NCBI RefSeq assembly: GCF_000801955.1
Contig: NZ_JSZO01000004.1
Span: forward strand, 186,001-250,000
DNA length: 64,000 nucleotides
Reading direction: 5' to 3'
DNA from: Ralstonia sp. A12
GTDB taxonomy: Bacteria; Pseudomonadota; Gammaproteobacteria; Burkholderiales; Burkholderiaceae
Shown: positions 41,133-50,313 of the stretch, piece by piece
Layout of the letters: each line of letters opens with the position of its first letter
Numbering within the stretch: position 1 is the stretch's first letter
Translations under genes and position numbers: made by a program
The notes under the pieces: model-generated
Seen by the model: only the letters and a program-made list of their open reading frames with translations
What the model was told of the DNA's origin: nothing
The model's database searches: none

Positions 41133-44100
41133 GTGACAGTGTTCAAGCTATTCAAGAACGCGAAGGCGCAAAAAAATGCATGGCGGCGCCAGTGGTCGCC
41201 GGCGGGCGTCGTGCTGACGTCCGACAAGGCTATGCCAGATGTCCCAGCTATTGAGGGCTCATTGCTAGAGGGCTACCTCACGCAGTTGGTCGATGACGGA
41301 TTGGCAGTGGAGACAGAGGACGGCTTCCTGCTTGGCTGGGATTCCATGTACGCGGTACTTGACATGCCTGCTTATGTCGAGCTTTCCAGTCTTCTTCAGC
41401 TTCCCGGATTCACCAATGCTCGCCCAGCCCTTCGAAGCAGCCACTCATTAACGGACCGCGATTTCTCTATCGCGCTGGCTGGTTGGTACGGTAATGATGG
41501 ACTCGAGTTTGATGAAATTCTCAACGGCCCCGTGATGGCGCGCGACGGGCATCAGGCTCTCATGCGTCCGGAGCAGTGGCTTCTGTTCAAGGAAGTCGTC
41601 GCGTTTTCGCAGCGAGCGGAGGAAGAGCGAGGGGATTTGGCTCATCGGCAGGCGTGGGGGCGCATTCGAAGACTCGCCATCGCTGCAGGGGCTCATCTCG
41701 ACGACTTCCTATATCGGTCAGTCGTATTGACTCCGGAAAAACTTCAGATTGGCTTGCGCCGCTCGGAGAGTGTCAGCGACGACCACGTCGTCGAGATTGA
41801 GCCGGTGTTCGAGGGGGCACCAGCCAATTGGCTCGAAGTGTTCGACCGAGCTAAGGACGTCCGCGACAGATATGACATTGTGACGCCAGAAGGCATTGTC
41901 CAGATTCTGGTGACACCGAAGGTGCGGACTGTGCTGCAGGAAGTGAAGCGTCTTCCTCATAGGCGTGTCGCCGGCTCTCGTGCACAAGCATTTCTTCTGA
42001 ATCCGTACGCCACGCTTGGCGCAGATGCGGTGGATGTCATTGAGGAATCGCAGTTCGAACAAGCTCGCGAGAATGCAGGTCTTGATTACGAGCGATTTGT
42101 CCCTCTGCTCGAACGGGATGCGACCGGCTATCCAGTTCGCGTTGGTTTGCTCATCGAAACTGCAGTTGCAAGCGGACCGACTTCGTCAGAAATCCAATGG
42201 CTAGATGACGCTGAGCTGTCGTCATTCACACAGGCGCTTGCCCGCGCGCTCAAACGTGGCAACCAGTTGGTTGCATGGGGCGGATATGACTTCGTCGTCC
42301 AAGGGGATGCTGAGCAGCATCTCAAGGAACTGACGGCGGCACTGGAGCAACGATTAGCGCCACCGACATTGGTCTCATATTCGGCGGTCCACGACCTGAG
42401 CGGCTACTCTGCCAGAGTCGATTCAATCGGAATCGAGAAGCCGTATTGCTCACCCTATATCGCCAAAAGGAAGGAGGATGATGGGTGGTTCCCCGAGAAC
42501 GTCTTGCCAGTAGTCGTCTACGACCCGCAAGATGGTAGCGGGCCGGTGGCAATCCCGACCAGCAAGACAGCGATAGAACAACTCAAGGCGGGGCTGCAGT
42601 CCTCAGAGCAAAAGGGGGCGGGTGAGGTGAGCGTTCCCTGGCTTCCGAAGCCCATATCGGTCCAAGAGGCTAAGCAGATTGTCAAAACGTTCGAGGAAGT
42701 TTTCGCCGATATAGAGTCGGGTAAGCCGTTCGACCAGGAGAAGGTTATCCAACCGCCTCCGAGCACTAAGGGGCCCCAAAAGCAGCTCGTGCTGAGAGCT
42801 AACATCCAGGCGCTCGAGTATGAGGAGCTGCGACGTGAAGCACTGCAGTCAGTGCCAGTTGAGCCCAACGTGCCTAAGAGTATCCGCCCGGAGTACGCGT
42901 TGCTACAACACCAGCGGGAAGGGCTTGCGTGGATGCAGCATTTATTTCGCCTGCAAACCGAATACCAGGTCAGGGGAGCGGTGCTGGCGGATGATATGGG
43001 ACTGGGGAAAACATTCCAACTACTAGCACTTATGGCCTGGCTGCTTGAGCTGGAACCAGACATGTCCCCCATGTTGGTCGTTGCGCCGGTTTCGCTGCTG
43101 GAAAATTGGGCCGAAGAGGCCAACAAATTTTTCCAGCCGGGCTCATTACCCTTATTGACCGCCTACGGTGACAGCCTTTCCGAACTGAGAGTGCCGCGCG
43201 CTCAGATTGACCAGCGGCTCCAGTCTGAGGATGGCCTAGTTAAGTTTCTGCGACCGAATTGGATAGGCAGTGCCAAGATAGTTCTGACGACCTACGAGAC
43301 TTTGCGTGACCTCGAGTTTTCGTTCGCCGCCCAGAAGTGGTCCTTGATGGTTTGTGACGAAGCCCAGCGAATCAAAAATCCTGCTGCTATGGTCACGCGA
43401 GCCGCAAAAAAGCAGAACGTGGACTTCAAGATTGCCTGCACAGGTACACCAGTCGAGAACACGCTTGCGGACATGTGGTGTCTGTTCGACTACGTCCAGC
43501 CGGGATTGTTGGGCGCTCTAAACGATTTCGGTCAGCGCTACAGAAAGCCTATTGAGGCCAAGACTGAAGAGGAGCGAGCTCGCGTTGAGGAGCTAAGGGC
43601 ACGCATCGCGCCGCAGATTCTTCGGCGATTGAAGAGTCAAGTGGATACAGGTTTGCCGCCGAAGATTGTGGTGGATGAGTGCCGACGCTTGCAGCTATCA
43701 AGCACACAGCGAAACCTATATGCGAAAGCTGTGGAGAGCTTCAAGAAACGTGGAGACCCGACGGTTACGACACCGTTCAAAAATCACCTAGGACTACTGC
43801 ATTACCTGAGGCTGGTTTGCACCGACCCCCGACCTCATGGATTGGGCGTCTTCAAGCCTGAGCCGGTCAGGCAATACCGCGAGAAAGCTCCGAAGCTAGA
43901 CTGGCTGCTCAACCAGCTTCATGCAATTAAGGCCAAAGGCGAAAAGGTCATCGTGTTCTGCGAATTTCGCGAAATTCAGCGACTTCTGCAGCACTACATC
44001 GAGGCCGAATTTGGATTTCGCCCTGACATCATCAACGGGGACACAAAGGCATCAGCGAATCACGTGGCCAGCCGTCAGAAACGCATCAAGGCGTTCCAAG

Positions 44101-44903
44101 AAACTCCCGGGTTTGGGGTCCTAGTGCTTTCGCCAGTTGCCGTCGGCTTCGGCGTCAATATTCAGGCAGCGAACCACGTCGTTCACTACACGCGGACATG
44201 GAATCCTGCCAAGGAGGACCAAGCCACTGACCGCGCGTACCGCATAAATCAAAAGAAGCCTGTGTACGTCTACTATCCGGTGGTTCGTGCGGACGATTTC
44301 ACGACTTTCGATGTAAAACTCGACATGCTGCTTGAATACAAGCGCGGTTTGGCGGAGGACATGTTGAATGGTGCTGGGGACGTTGCGCCTGGCGACTTCA
44401 ACTTGGCCGAGGTCGTTCCTGAGTCGGAAGGCGCAGGCATCGACGAACGCATCACGCTCGACATGGCATTGCGCATGGGGTGGCAGCATTTTGAATGCCT
44501 GACGGGGGCTCTGTGGGGGAAGCGCGGATACGGTTGTTACCGCACACCCGGCACGAATGACAATGGCGTGGACATAGTTGCCATTGACGGTCGCAAGGGG
44601 CAGCTCATACAGGCTAAGACCAGCGGGACAGACGGTGCCGCCCTTGGGTGGGAGGCTGTTAAGGATGTCGTGACCGGCGAAGCTTTCTACCGCCGTAGAC
44701 ACCCGATGGTGGAGTTTGAGAGGGTCTGCATCACGAATCAGTTCTTCAACCGACAGGCGCACGAGAACGCTGCTTTGAACTCTGTGGAACTATTGGACCA
44801 AACGCATTTGGCCAGCCTGCTGGAGAGGCACGAAGTGACGATGTTGGAGGTGGAGCGAATGCTTTTTTCTGAATGGCAACAGCATGAGGCGACTGCACAG
44901 TAG
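41133..44903 (+). CDS. zorD: Zorya type I subunit ZorD (Snf2 helicase with Mrr-like domain)
   Basis: 1256 residues. An N-terminal regulatory half (about 1-560) precedes a Snf2/RapA-type motor with LADDMGLGKTFQ (Walker A) and VCDEAQRIKN (Walker B). The helicase C-lobe includes VLVLSPVAVGFGVNIQAANHVVH. The C-terminal 140 residues look like an Mrr-type restriction nuclease, with GVDIVAIDGRKGQLIQAKT giving D...Q-x-K. GTG start 3 bases after zorC. ZorD is the likely DNA-degrading effector of the system. Confidence 0.9.
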   Translation: MTVFKLFKNAKAQKNAWRRQWSPAGVVLTSDKAMPDVPAIEGSLLEGYLTQLVDDGLAVETEDGFLLGWDSMYAVLDMPAYVELSSLLQLPGFTNARPALRSSHSLTDRDFSIALAGWYGNDGLEFDEILNGPVMARDGHQALMRPEQWLLFKEVVAFSQRAEEERGDLAHRQAWGRIRRLAIAAGAHLDDFLYRSVVLTPEKLQIGLRRSESVSDDHVVEIEPVFEGAPANWLEVFDRAKDVRDRYDIVTPEGIVQILVTPKVRTVLQEVKRLPHRRVAGSRAQAFLLNPYATLGADAVDVIEESQFEQARENAGLDYERFVPLLERDATGYPVRVGLLIETAVASGPTSSEIQWLDDAELSSFTQALARALKRGNQLVAWGGYDFVVQGDAEQHLKELTAALEQRLAPPTLVSYSAVHDLSGYSARVDSIGIEKPYCSPYIAKRKEDDGWFPENVLPVVVYDPQDGSGPVAIPTSKTAIEQLKAGLQSSEQKGAGEVSVPWLPKPISVQEAKQIVKTFEEVFADIESGKPFDQEKVIQPPPSTKGPQKQLVLRANIQALEYEELRREALQSVPVEPNVPKSIRPEYALLQHQREGLAWMQHLFRLQTEYQVRGAVLADDMGLGKTFQLLALMAWLLELEPDMSPMLVVAPVSLLENWAEEANKFFQPGSLPLLTAYGDSLSELRVPRAQIDQRLQSEDGLVKFLRPNWIGSAKIVLTTYETLRDLEFSFAAQKWSLMVCDEAQRIKNPAAMVTRAAKKQNVDFKIACTGTPVENTLADMWCLFDYVQPGLLGALNDFGQRYRKPIEAKTEEERARVEELRARIAPQILRRLKSQVDTGLPPKIVVDECRRLQLSSTQRNLYAKAVESFKKRGDPTVTTPFKNHLGLLHYLRLVCTDPRPHGLGVFKPEPVRQYREKAPKLDWLLNQLHAIKAKGEKVIVFCEFREIQRLLQHYIEAEFGFRPDIINGDTKASANHVASRQKRIKAFQETPGFGVLVLSPVAVGFGVNIQAANHVVHYTRTWNPAKEDQATDRAYRINQKKPVYVYYPVVRADDFTTFDVKLDMLLEYKRGLAEDMLNGAGDVAPGDFNLAEVVPESEGAGIDERITLDMALRMGWQHFECLTGALWGKRGYGCYRTPGTNDNGVDIVAIDGRKGQLIQAKTSGTDGAALGWEAVKDVVTGEAFYRRRHPMVEFERVCITNQFFNRQAHENAALNSVELLDQTHLASLLERHEVTMLEVERMLFSEWQQHEATAQ

Positions 44904-45016
44904 ACATTAGCGAAACGCTTGCGCCGGCTGAAGAAGAATACAGAAGAGACGGGGTCTTGCCGTGCCCGCTCGACGCCCAACTTTGCCGCGAAGTGGGGAA
45001 GCAGAACGTCCTGTCT

Positions 45017-45607
45017 ATGCCAAGTTCAAGAAGCCGAAACGAAGTTCGAATTCCCACAGACCTGCGCTTCGAAGATGCTTTCCATCTTCTGCTTGGTCGA
45101 CTGGTTCATGCCATTGCAAGACTGGATTTTCATGTGGGCTTGCAATTGCGCTACTGGGGGAGTGACAAGGACACAAAAATTCAATCACTTCTGAAGCCTA
45201 AAACAGCAAAGCTCGATGAGCGTCTGAAGGCCTTGGAATGTTTGATGCGCGCCGCCTGGATGAACGCGGTAGTAGAAGGTCAGCAGGAGTTCAGCCTGTG
45301 GTTTGAGTGCGCGCATAGAGCAAGGGTCTTTCGTAATGACTATTCCCACGGCCGTTGGGGCGTGCCAGGGAAACATCTGCCTGGAGAATCCGGACGATTC
45401 TGCGATGCGACCCCTTTGCTGGTCTTTGTGCCGCTGAACTGGGACATGTCACCGAGTCGAGAGGACGAATCGATTGCGATGACGTTGGACGAGTTCGCTG
45501 CTCAGGTTGGGGAAGCAGAACGGCTGTCAGGCCAGTTCCAGGACCTAGCGACGAAGTACGGTGAGCATCTCCACGTTGGAAAAAGACTGAACCGCTCTGA
45601 CGGGTAA
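45017..45607 (+). CDS. HEPN-like protein downstream of Zorya
   Basis: 196 residues from ATG 45017 (a TTG start at 44957 is possible). Mostly helical, with a central Arg-rich helix pair and the motif R106-N-D-Y-S-H111 in VFRNDYSHGRWG. This fits the R-x4-6-H catalytic motif of HEPN ribonucleases, including the polar residue after the arginine. It lies 113 bases after zorD on the same strand, so it may be an added fifth effector or an unrelated passenger. No partner antitoxin (such as an MNT nucleotidyltransferase) is seen beside it. Confidence 0.55.
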   Translation: MPSSRSRNEVRIPTDLRFEDAFHLLLGRLVHAIARLDFHVGLQLRYWGSDKDTKIQSLLKPKTAKLDERLKALECLMRAAWMNAVVEGQQEFSLWFECAHRARVFRNDYSHGRWGVPGKHLPGESGRFCDATPLLVFVPLNWDMSPSREDESIAMTLDEFAAQVGEAERLSGQFQDLATKYGEHLHVGKRLNRSDG

Positions 45608-46535
45608 CTATGTTTGCCGCGACGTGGAGGCGGCGCGATGTTGGGCGTTTGGCGGAGGTGTCGTACTCGTATATCACTCATCGCGCAGACCGCAAGTAAA
45701 GGCGCGTGTTCCTCTTGCCAACACGATGGGCTGTGCGTGCACGACGGAATTCGCTCGGGTCGGCGCGGAAATTCCAGACATAGTTTTTGGCTTGAAAATT
45801 CTCGCTGCGTTGACTACGGTAACTCGGTCTCGGCGCAACGCAGAGACGCTGTATCGAGTGTGAACCTGACTTCGCAAATCTGACGCGCTTCCTCGGCGAG
45901 CCCTATTTATGAGAGGGTACGACGCAGGAGCGGGCGATGAAGCAGACCACTTTCTGGCGGCCGAAAGTAGACCGCATCCGGTTGTGGATTGGTGACGGCG
46001 GTGAGCATCTGCCTGTCTCGCGGAGCGGGTCTCTGGCCTGTCCTGCGTTATGGACAGGTCCTTGCAGTCCGCGACAGACGTCGGATTTGGGACGCCGGTG
46101 TTCTCCTGCAGGTCGCCACCGGAACGGCTGCGAAACGCACGTTTCCACTTCCTTTGTCTATCACTTCGACGCCCGTTCTCGCGCTCATCGTGCGACCAGC
46201 GGCGGCGCCAATTTCCCACCTCTCCTCACGCGACAGCAGCGCGACGTAACGTTAACGTTACAGGCGTGTAACGCGAAAAAAAATTTCAGTAGGAAGAGCC
46301 CATGCGCGCCAAGTGATATTCGCGAGTGGCGCTGTAACGCCGGTCAGACCACCCCTATATTTCGCAAAAACGCGTCCGTAAGCTATGCAGTCGAAGCCCC
46401 CAATGACTGCATGATGCTGAACAGGAACAGCACTTTCCATTTCCCATTCCCTCTCGGTTTTTCAGGCGTTGCCGCGCGCGTCGCGACACGCTCCCTGAGC
46501 GCTCTCCAACTGTCCGCAGTAGAGCGAGGTGCGTC
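45608..46535. other. Non-coding region upstream of the Tn7-like core, probable transposon end
   Basis: About 930 bases with no credible gene. It contains several inverted repeats: ACTTTC...GAAAGT (45949-45968), CCTGTCC...GGACAGG near 46037-46060, and a perfect 16-base palindrome, GTAACGTTAACGTTAC (46246-46261). Two more GTAACG copies follow at 46268 and 46334. Tn7-like elements carry multiple TnsB-binding sites beside tnsA, so this stretch is the natural place for the tnsA-side end. The exact terminus was not identified. Confidence 0.45.
46246..46340. repeat. Cluster of GTAACG repeats, candidate TnsB or regulator sites
   Basis: GTAACG occurs as an inverted pair inside the 16-base palindrome at 46246-46261, again at 46268-46273 (GTGTAACGCG) and again at 46334-46339 (CTGTAACGCC), all within 95 bases. 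Such clustering 200-290 bases before tnsA suits transposase end-binding or an operator. Function is inferred. Confidence 0.4.
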
Positions 46536-47309
46536 ATGAGTCGCGCCTCTGTGTCTTATGGCCGTCGCGGCCGGCAGAGCGCCGCCAACACCGGCATCCG
46601 CCAAACGGCGTCTACGTACGGCAAGGCCAGGTTCGGCACGTACAGCGAAAAGGCGGGCGGCCACATCAATGTCGAGTCCGATGCCGAGCGCTTCGTCGCA
46701 CAACTGCTGACGATTGACCCACGCGTCAGGGTTTTTAAGCCGCAGCCGTTCAGCGTCGACCTGATAGACCGACGCATGCTGTTCACGCGGGATGCGGTGC
46801 GTGAAGCCTGGCACAAGCATCGCGATGTACCCGGCGCGAAGTTCTACACCGTTGATTTCAGTGTTGAATGGCTGGACGGATTTCATCACGCCGTCGAGGT
46901 CAAGTTCGAGGGGTTCGAAGGCGATGAGGTCTACTGGGACAAGGTTGCACGCGCCCGTCCCATTCTGGATGCCAATGGCTATCCCCTGCGCACCCTGGTG
47001 TTTCCCTCGAATACCGTTCATCCGGTGCGGATGAATTCGCGGGTGCTAAAACAGGCAGCTCATCAAGTTGGAACCCACCTGACCGACGAACTCATCGAAC
47101 GCGTGGTACTGCGCTGCGAAGATGGGCCCGTCTCGGTGCGGACACTGTGCTCAGACCTGGAGCTATCGCCAGGTCTGATTCCAGTTTTGCTTGTCAGTGG
47201 CGTGCTCACGGGCGACCTCACTCATCACACTATCTGCGGGACGCTCGAGCTGTCCTTGGCGTACGGAGACCTAGGCCATCTCTGCCTGCTTGAAGGAGTC
47301 GAAGCATGA
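46536..47309 (+). CDS. tnsA: TnsA-like transposon endonuclease
   Basis: 257 residues. TnsA N-terminal nuclease core: a conserved acidic residue near the start (VESDAERF, about E51), D107 in FYTVDFSVEW and the E-x-K pair at about 121-123 (AVEVKFEGFE). The C-terminal winged-helix part follows. In Tn7 relatives, TnsA cuts the 5' strands so the element moves by cut-and-paste. ATGA overlap with tnsB. Confidence 0.88.
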   Translation: MSRASVSYGRRGRQSAANTGIRQTASTYGKARFGTYSEKAGGHINVESDAERFVAQLLTIDPRVRVFKPQPFSVDLIDRRMLFTRDAVREAWHKHRDVPGAKFYTVDFSVEWLDGFHHAVEVKFEGFEGDEVYWDKVARARPILDANGYPLRTLVFPSNTVHPVRMNSRVLKQAAHQVGTHLTDELIERVVLRCEDGPVSVRTLCSDLELSPGLIPVLLVSGVLTGDLTHHTICGTLELSLAYGDLGHLCLLEGVEA

Positions 47310-49327
47310 TTCCTAAGCTGCTCCTCCACGACCGCCTTGCTCCGCCAAAAAATCACGATGCATTCTGGGAGGTACTCGATGCCCACCCGCGTGGGGGCTG
47401 CATCAAGGTGTTCGATGCTGCCGAGCGCGTAGACCGGTACATCAAGGTCACCGACATTCATGACGACCTCTACGCAGGCAAACGGACGCTGCTTCGTGCG
47501 GGCAAGCCGAGTTTCAGTCATGCCGCTCAACCGGACGACAAAAAGCTCCACGAGCAGAGCTGCTTTATCCGAGCGATTCTGCAGCGCGTCCGGGACGAGC
47601 AAAAGCGACAGGGCATCAGCTTCAAGCAGGCATACCTTCGTATTGCCGACGAGTACCGCCAGCAGGACGAACGCGGCGCGCGCCCATTCCCAGCGTTGGC
47701 CACGATGTATCGGTATCGCCAGCGTGACGTCGCTGGCTTGCCTCCTTTGCGCGGAGATAAGAACAAGGGCAACCGGACACCGCGGTACTCGGTGAGTGTT
47801 GTCAACACAATCTGCTTACTTGCGGAACAGCATTTCCTGGTGCCGCTCTCCCGCTGGTCGTTGAGCCGCCTTACAGATGAGGTCAACCGCCAGGTGTTCG
47901 GCACGTTGCTGCCCGCGAAGTGTCGACCGATAAGCACCAAGTACGTCAAAAAGACCATATTGCAGTTTGCGAGCGCGGACCCCGAGCTCGACCGCATGCT
48001 TCCGGAAGATGCAGTCGCCGGGAAGTCGGTGGCAACGCAGCGCATTCGCGCCGAACTACCCTTCGAGCGCGTTGAACAGGATGCACTGCATATTCCAATG
48101 GAGGTCCAGACGCCAGGAGGAATCAGCAGTGCGGTGTACCTCGTCCATGCCATCGACTGTTGCACGAGCTATCCGCTCGGCTGGCACCTCGTTGTGGGTT
48201 CACCAACTGATGCGGACTCACTCGCCTGTGTAGAAATGTACATGGCGCCGCTCAAGAAGAAGCGCTTCGAGGAGCTGGGTGTTAACCATGCCATGAATGT
48301 GTGCGGGACTCCTGGGCAGCTTGTTTTCGACAACGGTCCAGAAACCAAAGGAGGTCGTATTAAGAATCTTGAAAGGCTCGGTGTCGACGTCAAACACTGT
48401 AAGGCCCGGGCGGCGCAGCAGAAGCCGTTCATTGAGCGGTTGAATCGGTCGCTCAAGGAAGCCCTGGAGGCGCTCGCGGGCTCCACGCGTGTCGATGGCA
48501 AAGACGGGCAGCGCAACCCCAGCGACCTGGGCGATGCACTCATGACATTGGCGGAGCTCGAACGCTGGATAGTGCGCTGGTACTACGAAGAGTGGGTTCA
48601 CCATCCATTGGACCGCCTGCAGTGGGATGTCGTGCTGACGGATTCGCTCAAGGGAGACACCCCAGCGGAACGCTGGAAGCACTTCGAGGAATCATGCTCC
48701 GCGATTTCGCTTCCACCATCACGTTCCGAATGGTTTGCTGCGCTTTACGAGCACAGAATGCGCAGCTTGAGCCGAACGACAGGCATCACGATAGAAGGCC
48801 TGCATTACAAGGGCGACGATATTGGACCGTTGATTACCAAATACGGTGAACAGCAGCAACTGAAGGTGCTTTTCAATCCGGATGATTTCCGGAACGTCTA
48901 TGTCTACGAGGGGGATGACCTTCCGCTTATCACGCTGCCTCACGAGCACCTGAGGCCAGAGACGCCAGCATGGTCATTTAGTGAAGCCAAGGGGCGGTTC
49001 CAGAAGCAGAAGGCCGGGTCTAAGCGAGCGCCAGAAGCCGAGAAGTTCGCTCAAGACCTGCGCGATAAGGTCGTGGCCGACTCTCTGGCGCCCAAGAAAA
49101 AGAAACCGAGTGTCCGCGAGAGGAATCGTGAAACTGCACGCCGCGAGAAGGAGGCCCGAGCCATCGCTCGTGCATCCAGGCACCCAGCACCATTGCCGCC
49201 GCAACCTTGTAGACCAAGCAAAGCCAAAGATAAAGTGCCGGCCGCGGTGGCGCCCGTCGACCCAATGTTCGACGAGGTGACGCCGTTTCCCATGCTGGAC
49301 CGCGTTAGTGGAGAAGTACTCTCATGA
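47306..49327 (+). CDS. tnsB: TnsB-like DDE transposase
   Basis: 673 residues. N-terminal helix-turn-helix DNA-binding regions precede an rve-type integrase core with the catalytic triad in VEQDALHIPM, LVFDNGPETKG and KPFIERLNRSLKEALEAL. A beta-barrel Mu-C-like region follows. The C-terminal 100 residues are Lys/Arg-rich and probably contact TnsC. It binds the transposon ends and joins the 3' strands to the target. ATGA overlaps both neighbours. Confidence 0.93.
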   Translation: MIPKLLLHDRLAPPKNHDAFWEVLDAHPRGGCIKVFDAAERVDRYIKVTDIHDDLYAGKRTLLRAGKPSFSHAAQPDDKKLHEQSCFIRAILQRVRDEQKRQGISFKQAYLRIADEYRQQDERGARPFPALATMYRYRQRDVAGLPPLRGDKNKGNRTPRYSVSVVNTICLLAEQHFLVPLSRWSLSRLTDEVNRQVFGTLLPAKCRPISTKYVKKTILQFASADPELDRMLPEDAVAGKSVATQRIRAELPFERVEQDALHIPMEVQTPGGISSAVYLVHAIDCCTSYPLGWHLVVGSPTDADSLACVEMYMAPLKKKRFEELGVNHAMNVCGTPGQLVFDNGPETKGGRIKNLERLGVDVKHCKARAAQQKPFIERLNRSLKEALEALAGSTRVDGKDGQRNPSDLGDALMTLAELERWIVRWYYEEWVHHPLDRLQWDVVLTDSLKGDTPAERWKHFEESCSAISLPPSRSEWFAALYEHRMRSLSRTTGITIEGLHYKGDDIGPLITKYGEQQQLKVLFNPDDFRNVYVYEGDDLPLITLPHEHLRPETPAWSFSEAKGRFQKQKAGSKRAPEAEKFAQDLRDKVVADSLAPKKKKPSVRERNRETARREKEARAIARASRHPAPLPPQPCRPSKAKDKVPAAVAPVDPMFDEVTPFPMLDRVSGEVLS

Positions 49328-50313
49328 CGCCCGCGAAGCAACTGCGCATCGCGGTGGAGCAGCGCGAGATTCCACACACGCTATTCCTTGAGCAGTTCGA
49401 GCCGCTCAAACGACGCATCGAGGACGCCTTAGACGGCGCGGCTAGCCGTATCGAGCGCGTGATAGGACCATCGCGCGTTGGTAAGACGATGCTCATCAAT
49501 GCGCTCAGGCGAGCGTTCCCAGAAGACAAAGTGAACGGTCGACGCTATGTGCCGGTGCTTGTCGTGCCAGTACCTACGCCTGTGTCTCCGTTATTGCTGC
49601 CTTCGAGCGTGTTGGCGGCACTAGGCTTGCCGGTCCAGCGGAACATCACATCGGGCGTGATGGACAAGCGCATGCAGGACCAACTTAGGCTTGCCGGCAC
49701 GCGTGTCGTAATTTTTGAAGAGGCGAGCCACCTAGTCGAGATAGGCGCACGCGTCCCTCCGCGCGCGGCAGGGGACTGGTTCAAGAACCTAGCGGAGCCG
49801 CTCAATCTGATGGAGGTTCTGGTCGGCGTCCCGCGTCTGGAGCGTCTGTTCGAGCATAACGAACAGCTGCGTCTACGTGCGTCAGCGCAGCGTCGGCTTC
49901 TGCCTTATGACTCCCGCATTCCCGAGAATATGAAGGATTTCCAGGCGTGCGTAGTGACCTACGCCAATTTGTTCCGTGAGTACGGCTACCCGATAGACCT
50001 TCCGGTGCGGTCGCTCAGCTGTCAGTGCTACCTCCTTACGGGCGGATTGGTCGGCGTGCTGAGCCGGTTCATGCAGGAGTTGGCAAGTCAGATGACATAT
50101 GAGTCGCCTCGGCCACTGACGTTCGCAGATTGCCAGGCGGCGGCGAACGCCATTGAGCCTGCTGGCTCGCGTCACTTCCCCGCGTTCGCGAGCCTCGATG
50201 CTATGGCTTCTGAGGTCGCGCCTGCCGCACTCCATCAGGCCTTTGTACAAGTCATGAACGACAACGACCTGGCCGTTCCTATCCTCCACGAAGAACTCGG
50301 AGGTGTTCAGTGA
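49324..50313 (+). CDS. tnsC: TnsC/TniB-like AAA+ ATPase
   Basis: 329 residues. Walker A GPSRVGKTMLI (about residue 46) and Walker B RVVIFEEASHLVE. It regulates target selection, bridging the target-recognising TniQ protein and the TnsA-TnsB transposase. Length fits the short TniB/TnsC class, not the 555-residue Tn7 protein. The stop overlaps the GTG start of tniQ. Confidence 0.9.
   Translation: MTPAKQLRIAVEQREIPHTLFLEQFEPLKRRIEDALDGAASRIERVIGPSRVGKTMLINALRRAFPEDKVNGRRYVPVLVVPVPTPVSPLLLPSSVLAALGLPVQRNITSGVMDKRMQDQLRLAGTRVVIFEEASHLVEIGARVPPRAAGDWFKNLAEPLNLMEVLVGVPRLERLFEHNEQLRLRASAQRRLLPYDSRIPENMKDFQACVVTYANLFREYGYPIDLPVRSLSCQCYLLTGGLVGVLSRFMQELASQMTYESPRPLTFADCQAAANAIEPAGSRHFPAFASLDAMASEVAPAALHQAFVQVMNDNDLAVPILHEELGGVQ

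Noticed and set aside
45674..46539. Frames at 45674-46219 (minus) and 45937-46539 (plus) in front of tnsA
   Set aside because: Arg/Ser-rich, no ribosome-binding site or family resemblance, and they overlap repeats expected at a transposon end.
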